Positions 53,338-63,817 are shown, counted from the stretch's first letter. The stretch is 64,000 nt of DNA from Siphonodentalium dalli (GCA_032622095.1 CP136068.1:2459314-2523313); one strand, 5' to 3'. Notes: generated from the letters alone by a model not told the origin. Program-made: numbers and translations.

Positions 53338-53423
53338 AATATTGTGTCGGTTATTTGCAGAATGAGGTCCCTGGAGGGTGAAATTAGTGACGCTAGACTA
53401 GAATCACCAAATTCACCCTCTGA
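53338..53423. mobile_element. Family E hairpin, decayed
   Basis: GCAGAATGAGGTCCCTGGAG + GGTGAAATTAGTGACGCTAG then TCACCAAATTCACCCTCTGA. Confidence 0.65.
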
Positions 53424-53433
53424 CAATTCATGT

Positions 53434-53695
53434 TTAAGCCTTCCATGACTGGAGCTTCTTGAAATTTTGCGAAAACCCTGCGCCAATGCATTATCTTATA
53501 TTTGTGAGTCTCCCATAGGGCACCTCATATATGTAAGAGAATGCATTGGCCTAAGAATATTAGCTTGACCTTTTCAGTCAGTGCATTCTCTTATATATGG
53601 GAGGCTCTCTATGGGGGACTTGCAAAAATAAGATAATGTGCTGGCACATAATCTTTAATGCCGCACCAGCACAGCTCCCATCATGAAAGAGTTAA
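53434..53695 (+). mobile_element. Family D element, full length
   Basis: TTAAGCCTTCCATGACTGGA ... AGCTCCCATCATGAAAGAGT + TAA, about 262 bp, with two imperfect hairpins whose loops read CTCCCATAGGGCACC and CTCTCTATGGGGGAC. Confidence 0.8.
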
Positions 53696-53705
53696 GCTCT
53701 TTAGG

Positions 53706-53819
53706 GACCTTGTCAAATTGCAAGCGGTAAATTCGCCGGAGAACGGAGTATTTTTCTCCGCTCTCCGCTAAAAATACTCCGTTCTCCGGCGGATTTACCG
53801 CTTGCAATTTGACAAGGTC
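53706..53819. mobile_element. Single-copy near-perfect palindrome, GC-richer than surroundings
   Basis: 114 bp; arms of about 50 bases with one mismatch (GACCTTGTCAAATTGCAAGC ... GCTTGCAATTTGACAAGGTC), inner loop CTCCGCTCTCCGCT. No relative elsewhere in the window. Confidence 0.85.
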
Positions 53820-53904
53820 ACTTAACAAGAGCAATGTATGATTTTAATGGATCTGAACCCAGTGGCTCAGTCAGTGAGCTGCATAGAACATCATGTTCCT
53901 AGAT

Positions 53905-54180
53905 AATTGAACAAATAGAGCCCTGTCTATACATGTCTCTGAGATATCATCGCTCATGATAAGGTTATATCACCGGTGGTGTGTGTTGTGTAAGCATCCT
54001 ATCATCAGAGTTATTCTGTCTCCTGTGTCAGGGCCATTTACTCTATGGGCATCTCAGTATGTGTTCTAGGCATGTATTACAGCACTTCTGTGGAATAATT
54101 CTTCTCACAAATAATTTCTGAAGTGAAGTTTTTTTCTTGGTTATGTTCTATTTACTGAATAGTTATCGGTGAGTAAATAC
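53905..54180 (+). repeat. 52-57 kb local repeat, unit b
   Basis: Most diverged unit: AAGGTTATATCACCGGTGGT, TAAGCATCCTATCATCAGAG, GGGCCATTTACTCTATGGGC, AATTCTTCTCACAAATAATT. Confidence 0.55.
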
Positions 54181-54347
54181 CTCATTCCTAATATTTTATT
54201 GCAAAGTCAGATATGTACATGTAAAGGAAACAAGCAAAAAATATACACTATGTACAAATATTTGGATATCATATTCATGATTGGTTATTTCATATAGATA
54301 CAAATATGCATGAGTATATACATCTGTTTTTACATCAGAAATTAAAT

Positions 54348-54564
54348 AACAGTAATGCCCTAAATAATCGACTCCTTAACCACAGCAGAATTATGGGCAA
54401 TTTTTCAGGATTTAGTCGGAAATATGGCTTGTTGCCATTCATTGGAAAGCTCTCAGTAAGAGCTTTCCGATGAATGGCAACAAGCCATATTTCCGACTAA
54501 ATCCTGAAAAGTTACCCATAATTCTACTGTGGTTAAGGAGTTGATTATTTAGGGCATTACTGTA
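54348..54564. mobile_element. Family A palindromic MITE, full length
   Basis: AACAGTAATGCCCTAAATAA ... TTATTTAGGGCATTACTGTA, near consensus. Confidence 0.9.
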
Positions 54565-54641
54565 GGTGACTGGAATTTCTCTCTTGATTCCTATTGATTC
54601 ATTTGTAGGTATGTTTAGCTTATAAGTTCAACAAGTGGCCT

Positions 54642-54662
54642 TTAACCCTTTAAAAGGGTTAA
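54642..54662. mobile_element. Tip-to-tip remnant of a TTAA element
   Basis: TTAACCCTTT, one A, then AAAGGGTTAA: two element ends joined with nothing between, as left by complete loss of the interior. Confidence 0.65.
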
Positions 54663-54888
54663 GGTACCTCAGTGGAACGAACCAAGGGAGTGGTGCATTG
54701 GTCGAAATAGGAACTGAATAAGTATTAATCATGCAGGATTAAGCCAAGTGACGACGTGCCCGCTGTGACCTTAATCCCTATAGGATTATCTGCAGGTCCT
54801 AACAGAAATATTTAAAAGTTCCGAATTACTCAGAAATCCACATGGAGTCATAAGTTCTGTAAATTGTGAACTTTATTTGTTTATTCTT

Positions 54889-55254
54889 TTAACCCTAATA
54901 AAGCTTCAACAGCCTAAAATATCTTCGGTCTGTCTCAATAACACCATACAAATATGGATATCATTGGAATCGGTTCATTGACCACATTGTGATAGTTACA
55001 GTTATGCCCTGTGCCAATGCATTCTCTTATATATGCGAGTTGACCATAGGTCGCCTCGCATATATAAGAGAATGCATTGGCCTAAAAATTTTTTTTACAC
55101 TTTTTACCATTTTTTTTTACATTCTTTAACAATTTTATAATTTTTAATGTGTTAAGCCAATGCATTCTCTTATATATGCGAGGCGACCTATGGTCGACTC
55201 GCATATAAAAGAGAATGCATTGGCACAGGGCCGTTCTGTTGGGTAAAGGGTTAA
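54889..55254 (-). mobile_element. Family C element, left end shortened
   Basis: TTAACCCTAATAAAGCTTCA (the ACCCAACAAACCGGCC part is lost) ... CTGTTGGGTAAAGGGTTAA. Two hairpins present. Confidence 0.88.
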
Positions 55255-55988
55255 TATAGGCTGTTTGTTGAAGAATGGATCATCGCAAATAGAACACTGC
55301 ATGTCTCTCCCTCTGGGATATGGCATGCATTCCCTCCTTTAGATATGTCAGGCATGGCAGGAAGCATACCAAGGTTATGTCACCCGTATTGTTTGTAGTG
55401 TAAGAGTCCTGTCATCAGAGGCTCAGAGCAGATCCGCTCTCTCCATGTACTAGGATGGGGTCCATTTACTTGATGTGCATACCGTCCTATAGCATTTGCC
55501 AAGGATTTAACTTGGAATTTTCTTGGAATATTTCTTCTCTTCTGAAGTTATTTTTCAATCTATGTACTGAATATTCAATAGTTTGTAAATATGTGAGTCT
55601 TAATGATTCATTTGTACATGTAGGTATATTTAGCTTATAAGTTCAACAAATTTCTAACAGAATTAAACCCACATTGTCTGGTCTCTGACTCAATAAGTTG
55701 TTTTATCCACTTGAATGTACAGTAAAACGTCAGGGACACCATTTAAAAAAAGAATTCCAAAAATAGAAATCTCATTGGCTTCTGAAATGGCAGATTGACT
55801 AAACAATTTTTGGTGAAAATGAAATTAGATACCAATTATTGTGGACTATGGGGTCTGAGTCTGTTCTGTAGTGGTTTAGAAATTTCATGATTGTAAGCAT
55901 TGCAAATCAAAATAGGCTCAACAAAGCCACCTAAAGCAGTATCAGTTGGGACTTCACCTACTGTAAAATACATTATTAAGGACAGGTA
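55255..55988 (+). repeat. Tandem duplication, unit c (734 bp)
   Basis: Nearly identical to 56390-57146. Differences I see include TGTTTG insertion near 56400, ACCGTCCTAT/ACCATCGTAT, TTTAACT/TTTAACG and a CATG insertion near 57077. Confidence 0.9.
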
Positions 55989-56389
55989 TTAACCCTTTAC
56001 CCAACAAACCGGCCAAAACCGGCCAAATAAAGCTTCAACAGCCTAAAATATCTTCGGTCTGTCTCAATAGAACCATACAAATATGGATATCATTGGAACC
56101 GGCTCCTTGACCACATTGTGATAGTTACAGTTATGCCCTGTGCCAATGCATTCTCTTATATATGCGAGTCGACCATAGGTCGCCTCGCATATATAAGAGA
56201 ATGCATTGGCCTAAAAAAAAACTGTTTTTTAACACTCTTTACCATTTTTTCTTACATTCTTTAACAATTTTATAATTTTTAATGTGTTAAGCCAATGCAT
56301 TCTCTTATATATGCGAGGCGACCTATGGTCGACTCGTATATATAAGAGAATGCATTGGCACAGGGTCCTTCTGTTGGGTAAAGGGTTAA
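55989..56389 (-). mobile_element. Family C element, full length, between the two duplicated units
   Basis: TTAACCCTTTACCCAACAAA + CCGGCC ... CTGTTGGGTAAAGGGTTAA. Confidence 0.92.
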
Positions 56390-57146
56390 TATAGGCTGTT
56401 TGTTTGTTGAAGAATGGATCATGGCAAATAGAACACTGCATGTCTCTCCCTCTGGGATATGGCATGCATTCCCTCCTTTAGATATGTCAGGCATGGCAGG
56501 AAGCATACCAAGGTTATGTCACCCGTATTGTTTGTAGTGTAAGAGTCCTGTCATCAGAGGCTCAGAGCAGATCCGCTCTCTCCATGTACTAGGATGGGGT
56601 CCATTTACTTGATGTGCATACCATCGTATAGCATTTGCCAAGGATTTAACGTGGAATTTTCTTGGAATATTTCTTCTCTTCTGAAGTTATTTTTCAATCT
56701 ATGTACTGAATATTCAATAGTTTGTAAATATGTGAGTCTTAATGATTCATTTGTACATGTAGGTATATTTAGCTTATAAGTTCAACAAATTTCTAACAGA
56801 ATTAAACCCACATTGTCTGGTCTCTGACTCAATAAGTTGTTTTATCCACTTGAATGTACAGTAAAACGTCAGGGACACCATTTAAAAAAAGAATTCCAAA
56901 AATAAAAATCTCATTGGCTTCTGAAATGGCAGATTGACTAAACAATTTTTGGTGAAAATGAAATTAGATACCAATTATTGTGGACTATGGGGTCTGAGTC
57001 TGTTCTGTAGTGGTTTAGAAATTTCATGATTGTAAGCATTGCAAATCAAAATAGGCTCAACAAAGCCACCTAAAGCATGCAGTATCAGTTGGGACTTCAC
57101 CTACTGTAAAATACATTATTAAGGACAGCTAGGTATTAAGTTACTA
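56390..57146 (+). repeat. Tandem duplication, unit d (757 bp)
   Basis: Second copy of 55255-55988; matching landmarks are about 1139 bp apart. Confidence 0.9.
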
Positions 57147-57546
57147 TTAACCCTTTACCCAACAAACCGGCCAAAACCGGCCAAATAAAGCTTCAACATC
57201 CTAAAATATCTTCGGTCTGTCTCAATAGAACCATACAAATATGGATATCATTGGAACCGGCTCCTTGACCACATTGTGATAGTTACAGTTATGCCCTGTG
57301 CCAATGCATTCTCTTATATATGCGAGTCGACCATAGGTCGCCTCGCATATATAAGAGAATGCATTGGCCTAAAAAAAATCTGTTTTTAACACTTTTTACC
57401 ATTTTTTCTTACATTCTTTAACAATTTTATAATTTTTAATGTGTTAAGCCAATGCATTCTCTTATATATGCGAGGCGACCTATGGTCGACTCGCATATAT
57501 AAGAGAATGCATTGGCACAGGGCCGTTCTGTTGGGTAAAGGGTTAA
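57147..57546 (-). mobile_element. Family C element, full length
   Basis: TTAACCCTTTACCCAACAAA ... GGGTAAAGGGTTAA, same orientation as its two left neighbours. Confidence 0.92.
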
Positions 57547-57848
57547 TTAAGAAATATATTACCTGCGCTGCTTTTCAATGTTATTAACTTCCCTGTCACA
57601 ACATCGAAAAGTTCCGAGGTTTTGGACTGGTGGATTATAATATCTGGAGGCGTTGTCAGATTAGAGATAAATGTACATGACATGATCTAGATGCGCACCA
57701 GTCTATTCTAAAATAGGACGAGAATCCAATCAGATGTACATATTTATATCTCTCACTTACTTTTAATTTCTATGATGACGCAGCATTTCCTACATGACAT
57801 AATAAACCGTTTTCAAATATCGAATGCATTCCTTATTATGTTATGTCA
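57547..57848. other. Unassigned stretch
   Basis: Unique-looking DNA between two opposed family C copies. Confidence 0.4.
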
Positions 57849-58247
57849 TTAACCCTTTACCCAACAGAAAGGCCCTGTGCCAATGCATTCTCTTATATAT
57901 GCGAGTCGACCATAGGTCGCCTCGCATATATAAGAGAATGCATTGGCTTAACACATTAAAAATTATAAAATTGTTAAAGAATGTAAGAAAAAATGGTAAA
58001 AAGTGTTAAAAAAAGATTTTTTTTAGGCCAATGCATTCTCTTATATATGCGAGGCGACCTATGGTCGACTCGCATATATAAGAGAATGCATTGGCACAGG
58101 GCTAACTGTAACTATCACAATGTGGTCAAGGAGCCGGTTCCAATGATATCCATATGTGTATGGTTTTATTGAGACAGACCGAAGATATTTTAGGCTGTTG
58201 AAGCTTTATTTGGCCGGTTTTGGCCGGTTTGTTGGGTAAAGGGTTAA
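57849..58247 (+). mobile_element. Family C element, full length
   Basis: TTAACCCTTTACCCAACAGA ... GGGTAAAGGGTTAA; ATA deleted after the second hairpin (GGGCTAACTG). Confidence 0.92.
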
Positions 58248-58344
58248 CCAATGAAATTGCGCATGCTCTGCACCACTAACCAATGAAATGGAGGGAATTT
58301 TAAACCACAGAAATAGAGACGTACATATGATAGAATTTTCATCG

Positions 58345-58424
58345 GCTTTTCAGAAAGACTGGACGGGCACATGCCTAGATCATGCTTTTCAGAAAGACTG
58401 GATGGGCACATGCCTAGATCATGC
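58345..58424 (+). repeat. 39-bp repeat x2
   Basis: GCTTTTCAGAAAGACTGGAC + GGGCACATGCCTAGATCAT at 58345 and 58384, one change. Confidence 0.9.
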
Positions 58425-59108
58425 TATGAATCTCTACCCTGACTAACCCTCCGTAGAGATCATAATAAAAAAAATTATAAAATATGACAACAAAAATATA
58501 AAAAATGACAAAAAAATTATAAAAAATGACAATTTTTTTTAAAGAATGTATTATAAAGAAAAGATTATAATAATAATTTTAGTTATGAGATATATTCGAT
58601 ACTTGCATCCTTGCTCCAGCTAAATGACAACACTAACCAATGCTTATTTTTAAAACGTATCTGTGTTGTATAGAGTAAAACGCCTCTTGACTTCTTTCCG
58701 CACTTGACAGTAATTTGATACTTGAGTGTATCATGTCACCCTAATAGTCCACAATGCTCCGTCCTCCACATCTCATGTTTGTTTGGTAATCCTCTACACT
58801 CCCTATCAGATACCACTGTGCAATGTCTGTGCTTGTCTGGCCATGTTTATCAACAGTGGAGTCTCCGATCATGCTCTCCCCATCAGCCACCCCGTCTAGT
58901 ACCCGATAATGGTACTTAGTTTGTGATCTCCGCCTTCTTCTTTGTGTCCCCATGTAGCAGCTTTATGTGAAATGTCAACAAAATTAAATTTTATATGAAC
59001 TTTCCCTCCCTTGCTGTCAATGCAGGTGTTGGTGTCCGAGGCTTTTGAGGTCTCCCAAGTGAAGCAAACACTGGGTGCATTATGGCTGAATTTATAATCT
59101 TATTTATA
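58425..59108. other. Unassigned stretch
   Basis: A/T-rich AATGACAAAAAAATTATAAA repeats to 58570, then a GC-richer patch 58720-58960 with opposed 65-70 codon frames. The minus frame begins MGTQRRRRRSQTKYHYR and is the least repeat-like of the short frames, but has no convincing splice sites. Confidence 0.3.
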
Positions 59109-59508
59109 TTAACCCTTTACCCAACAAAACGGCCAAAACCGGCCAAATAAAGCTTCAACAGCCTAAAATATCTTCGGTCTGTCTCAATAGAACCATACAA
59201 ATATGGATATCATTGGAACCGGCTCATTGACCACATTGTGATAGTTACAGTTATGCCCTGTGCCAATGCATTCTCTTATATATGCGAGTCGACCATAGGT
59301 CGCCTCGCATATATAAGAGAATGCATTGGCCTAAAAAAAATCTTTTTTTAACACTTTTTACCATTTTTTCTTACATTCTTTAACAATTTTAGAATTTTTA
59401 ATGTGTTAAGCCAATGCATTCTCTTGTATATGCGAGGCGACCTATGGTCGACTCGCATATATAAGAGAATGCATTGGCACAGGGCCCTTCTGTTGGGTAA
59501 AGGGTTAA
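59109..59508 (-). mobile_element. Family C element, full length
   Basis: TTAACCCTTTACCCAACAAA ... TTCTGTTGGGTAAAGGGTTA + A. Confidence 0.92.
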
Positions 59509-59609
59509 GTGTTTAATGAAGGGATGGGTTAACATCTGGGATCACCATCGGCCTCTTGTTACAATGTGTTAGTTGAGTTGTATTAGAAACTTTCTGGGAT
59601 TCACTAGTA

Positions 59610-60480
59610 CTAATCTCTGGCCAGTCTGTGAAATATGAGAATAGAATCGTAAATGTAATAACAAACTAATGTAAATAAAAAAGCGATTTTCATCCATATG
59701 TCAGCAGGAAAAAACTAATGTAAATTATTGGACTGGTTCAGATGTCCAGAAATTTGTTTTCACAATCTATCGCTTAGATTGTACAAGGTTTACCAGCTAA
59801 TCTATAATGGTCAGTCTGTGAAATATGAGAATGGAATCCTAAATCTCTTAACAAATTGCTGTAAGGATTATCAGACCACTTGGTAGTGATCTTCTCAGGG
59901 ACAATGTCCTCTGTATTTTCTATAGACCAACTTGATGTCACCTAGAAACATTTACTGCCGAGCATTACACAGGACACCATTTACTTCTGTTGGTCAGTCT
60001 GGAAATATGAGAACACAATCCTTAACCCTTTACCCAACAGAAGGGCCCTGTGCCAATGCATTCTCTTATATATGCGAGTCGACCATAGGTCACCTCGCAT
60101 ATATAAGAGAATGCATTGGCTTAACACATTAAAAATTATAAAATTGTTAAAGAATGTAAGAAAAAATGGTAAAAAGTGTTAAAAAAAGATTTTTTTTAGG
60201 CCAATGCATTCTCTTATATATGCGAGGCGACCTTATATAAGAGAATGCATTGGCACAGGGCATAACTGTAACCATCACAATGTGGTCAATGAGCCGATTC
60301 CAATGATATCCATATTTGTATGGTTCTATTGAGACAGACCGAAGATATTTTAGGCTGTTGAAGCTTTATTTGGCCGGTTTTGGCCGTTTTGTTGGGTAAA
60401 GGGTTAATCTGACAACAAATTGCTCTAAGGATTATCAGTCGTATGTTAGCACCATCTCCCATCTCTACACAGTCAATTTT
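59610..60480 (+). repeat. Diverged repeat of about 200 bp, one unit split by family C
   Basis: CAGTCTGTGAAATATGAGAA (59623, 59812), with CAGTCTGGAAATATGAGAAC at 59995; AACAAATTGCTGTAAGGATT at 59850 and AACAAATTGCTCTAAGGATT at 60415. The third unit holds the insertion at 60022-60407. Confidence 0.7.
60022..60407 (+). mobile_element. Family C element inserted in a repeat unit
   Basis: TTAA at both ends. Hairpin 2 has lost its loop (GAGGCGACCTTATATAAGAG). Confidence 0.9.
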
Positions 60481-60608
60481 TAACCCTCCCATTACTGGAA
60501 CTTCCTGAAAGGCTGCGAAAACCCTGTGCCGATGGACTATCTTAAATATGTGAGTCTCCCATAGGGAGCCTCATATATATAAGATAATAAATTGGCCTAA
60601 CAATGCCC
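60480..60608 (+). mobile_element. Family D left half
   Basis: TTAACCCTCCCATTACTGGA, one decayed hairpin, then CCTAACAATGCCC and unrelated DNA. Confidence 0.65.
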
Positions 60609-60681
60609 TCTTCATACAATTTTAAGTGTGTATCCACCCTTAGGTTCCAAGTCAATAGTCTCACAAAACAAGAGTTATATA

Positions 60682-60935
60682 TACCCCTTTCATGACTGGA
60701 GCTTCCTGAACTTTTTAGTAAACCCTGTGCCAGTGCTTTCTCTTATATATGCGAGTCTTCCATATAAAGGTGCCTAGCATATATAAGTGAATACATTAGC
60801 CTATATATAACAATATTTACATTGTCTTTGTAAGCCAGTGCATTATCTTATATGTGCAAGGCTCTCTATGGGAGAATGCACTGGCACGTGATATTTAATG
60901 CTGCACCAGCACAGCTCCCATCATGAAAGGGTTAA
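60682..60935 (+). mobile_element. Family D element
   Basis: CCCCTTTCATGACTGGAGCT ... CAGCTCCCATCATGAAAGGG + TTAA; left TTAA lost. Confidence 0.75.
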
Positions 60936-61232
60936 GAGTTTAACCCTTTACCCAACAGAAGGGCCCTGTGCCAATGCATTCTCTTATATATGCGAGTCTT
61001 CCATATAAAGGTGCCTAGCATATATAAGTGAATACATTAGCCTATATATAACAATATTTACATTGTCTTTGTAAGCCAGTGCATTATCTTATATGTGCAA
61101 GGCTCTCTATGGGAGAATGCACTGGCACGTGATATTTAATGCTGCACCAGCACAGCTCCCATCATGAAAGGGTTAAGAGTTTAACCCTTTACCCAACAGA
61201 AGGGCCCTGTGCCAATGCATTCTCTTATATAT
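60751..61232 (+). repeat. 241-bp tandem duplication joining family C and D parts
   Basis: GCGAGTCTTCCATATAAAGG occurs at 60751 and 60992; the third occurrence of the junction word (GCGAGTC at 61233) continues as normal family C. Each unit holds the family D right part, TTAA, and the first about 50 bases of family C. Confidence 0.88.
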
Positions 61233-61580
61233 GCGAGTCGACCATAGGTCGCCTCGCATATATAAGAGAATGCATTGGCTTAACACATTAAAAATTATAA
61301 AATTGTTAAAGAATGTAAGAAAAAATGGTAAAAAGTGTTAAAAAAAGATTTTTTTTAGGCCAATGCATTCTCTTATATATGCGAGGCGACCTATGGTCGA
61401 CTCGCATATATAAGAGAATGCATTGGCACAGGGCATAACTGTAACTATCACAATGTGGTCAAGGAGCCGGTTCCAATGATATCCATATTTGTATGGTTCT
61501 ATTGAGACAGACCGAAGATATTTTAGGCTGTTGAAGCTTTATTTGGCCGGTTTTGGCCGGTTTGTTGGGTAAAGGGTTAA
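61181..61580 (+). mobile_element. Family C element, full length
   Basis: TTAACCCTTTACCCAACAGA ... GGGTAAAGGGTTAA, 400 bp, close to consensus. Confidence 0.93.
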
Positions 61581-61921
61581 GAGTTATGCAACATTGTTTC
61601 TCAATGCAGAATGTAAATAGGAACGAGTCATTTTGGGGTCATTTGGCCAAAAAAACATGGCTGCCAGTGGCCATCTTGGATTTTAAAATTTGCAACAAAA
61701 TACAACACGATAACTGCCTGCAGTGAGTTTAGCAGTTAGAATTACATTATTTCTCTTATTCTAAGGTCTTTTAAGCCAAACTCATTGCAAAAACAGTCGA
61801 AAAACTTGCAGGAATTTGTTTTTGAGTTGGAGAAAAAATTGTTTATCGGTCCCATCGACCACCGACCCACCCCGGCATACGTGCCGGGAAAATTTGTTGT
61901 TGTTCCCCCTCCCCCCTGAAC
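61581..61921. other. Unassigned stretch
   Basis: ATGGCTGCCAGTGGCCATCT + TGGA at 61660 is a motif often met in animal repeats; no other match in the window. Confidence 0.35.
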
Positions 61922-61988
61922 AAATCCTGAAAAATTACCCATAATTCTTTTGTCACGTTATGGAGTCGATTATTTAGGGCATTACTGT
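61922..61988. mobile_element. Family A right-arm fragment
   Basis: AAATCCTGAAAAATTACCCA to TTTAGGGCATTACTGT. Confidence 0.8.
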
Positions 61989-62092
61989 TTGTAAAAGTTG
62001 GACTAAGATGGGAGTCCCTGACTTGGTTTTCATAGTGAATCATTTGGTTTGTTTCTGAGAATCATAAATCTAACAACAAATTCCTGCCAACG

Positions 62093-62312
62093 GTTTATAC
62101 TATATGGATGGTCAGACACATGGTAGCAGCATCTCATAGGGCCATACAGTTTATACTATATGGATGGTCAGACACATGGTAGCAGCATCTCACAGGGCCA
62201 TACAGTTTATACTATATGGATGGTCAGACACATGGTAGCAGCATCACACAGGGCCGTACAGTTTATACTATATGGATGGTCAGACACATGGTAGCAGCAT
62301 CTCGCAGGGCTG
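62093..62312 (+). repeat. 56-bp repeat, about four units
   Basis: TTATACTATATGGATGGTCA + GACACATGGTAGCAGCATCT at 62095, 62151, 62207, 62263. Confidence 0.92.
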
Positions 62313-62988
62313 ATGACCTCTTCATGATCTCTATAAACTATGTTTATACCCACTTGATGGCCAATTACGAGCTTTACACAGGACATGTGTATTTTCTTTA
62401 GTGTAATTTGGTCCCTGAAGTAACCCCGTGCTGATTGTTGTTAATAACACATCTTCTCTATTGTGTTAATTATTCCAGCAGACAGTAGCTGAGGTGGTTG
62501 GTCAGTTGTTGTTCACAATCCCATTATTTCCAGTCAGAGTTAAGGTGGCAACCACATGGTCATTTTTATACCCCACAAAAAATGTATTGACTTCATATGT
62601 GTCCTTTTGTCTGTTTATCTGTCTAGGCAGGGGGCGGCCCCAAGGGAGGGGTCAGGGGACTTTATAATAGTCTGTTGGGGAGATCTGCCAGTGCAATTGG
62701 TCAGCCTGGTAGCTACATGTATAGCCCCCGTCGGGGGATCGTAGCCCCTGCATCCAGGAAATCCTGGCATCCTCCGCATCAAAGTAAATATCTCATGTAT
62801 GGGTAATCGGATCTGACTGAAATTTAATGTGGATCTTCTCCATGTTCACTGCTTTAAAATGATGTTTCTGCTGTCCATTCTAGAGTTATGGTTCTTTGTT
62901 TATCTGTAAATGACATTTTTTTTGTCCATCTGAGAATCTCAGCCATGGATTACAGGATATTGATGAAGTTTTGTGTTCATCATCATAT
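62313..62988. other. Unassigned stretch
   Basis: TATACCCCACAAAAAATGTA followed by GTCTGTTTATCTGTCT at 62568-62625 may be a relative of the family K type repeat. Otherwise nothing recognised. Confidence 0.35.
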
Positions 62989-63478
62989 TTAACCCTTTCA
63001 GTGCCAGGGGCCGATCTCATCGGCCCTAATTTACGGTCTGTAAAATCGGTCCTACAAAATTAAAAAATAACTTTTGTTTTGTTTTTGTTTTTTTTATTTT
63101 TTTTTAAAGAATTTTTTGGGTTGAATTTTTTTTTGGGTATGCTTAAGCATGCTATAGCGAATTTAAAAACAAACTGGATAAAACCTTAAGGGCATGTTAT
63201 AACTCCAAACTATCACCAAATATTCATAGTAATAATCTTGATGCCCATGAAAAACGTAAGATTCCCTGGCACTAAACCTACAAAATAAGTCTGTTAAAGA
63301 ATATAAGAAAAAAATATTAAAATTGTAAAAATAATAACAAATGATGAAAAATTGTTAGGCCAATGCATTCTCTTATATATGCGAGGCGACCTATGGTAGA
63401 CTCGCATATATAAGAGAATGCATCGGCACAGGGTATATTGGTTGATACAAAAATTGGACCTGGCACTGAAAGGGTTAA
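62989..63478 (-). mobile_element. Family B element, long form (490 bp)
   Basis: TTAACCCTTTCAGTGCCAGG ... CCTGGCACTGAAAGGGTTAA. It carries a 230-bp internal region not in other B copies (TGGGTATGCTTAAGCATGCT and following) and one shared hairpin at 63360-63425. No coding frame. Confidence 0.85.
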
Positions 63479-63758
63479 GGGCTTTCAATACAGTGTGGAT
63501 GATGTTACCCTTTAGAGTTATTTAAATTTTGATTTTGTCGTGTCCATGTTTTAATTTGGCACTGGCCAGCACTTGGGTGCACTGTTTTGAACCTGGTACC
63601 ATTCTGCTATTTTTTTGTTTTGAAATCCGCAATCAAACTTTAGTAGTCACTCTCTCCCTTAAATCGAGTTATTTGTTGTGCCACTGGATGACTGTGGCAG
63701 TATGTAGGAGATATTTGTCTGGTCAGCTTTCTTCTTTAATTAAGATAGGTGCTGTCAG

Positions 63759-63817
63759 CTTGAGAATGATTGACACATAGGGCGGGGTCCTGAGAATGAT
63801 TGACACATAGGGTGGGG
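63759..63817 (+). repeat. Short tandem duplication, about 30 bp x2
   Basis: TGAGAATGATTGACACATAG + GGCGGGGTCC, second copy GGTGGGGT. Confidence 0.85.

Noticed and set aside
58741-58953. 70-codon minus-strand frame starting MGTQRRRRR
   Set aside because: It looks less repeat-like than most frames, but lacks flanking splice sites and overlaps a comparable plus frame. Left as unassigned.
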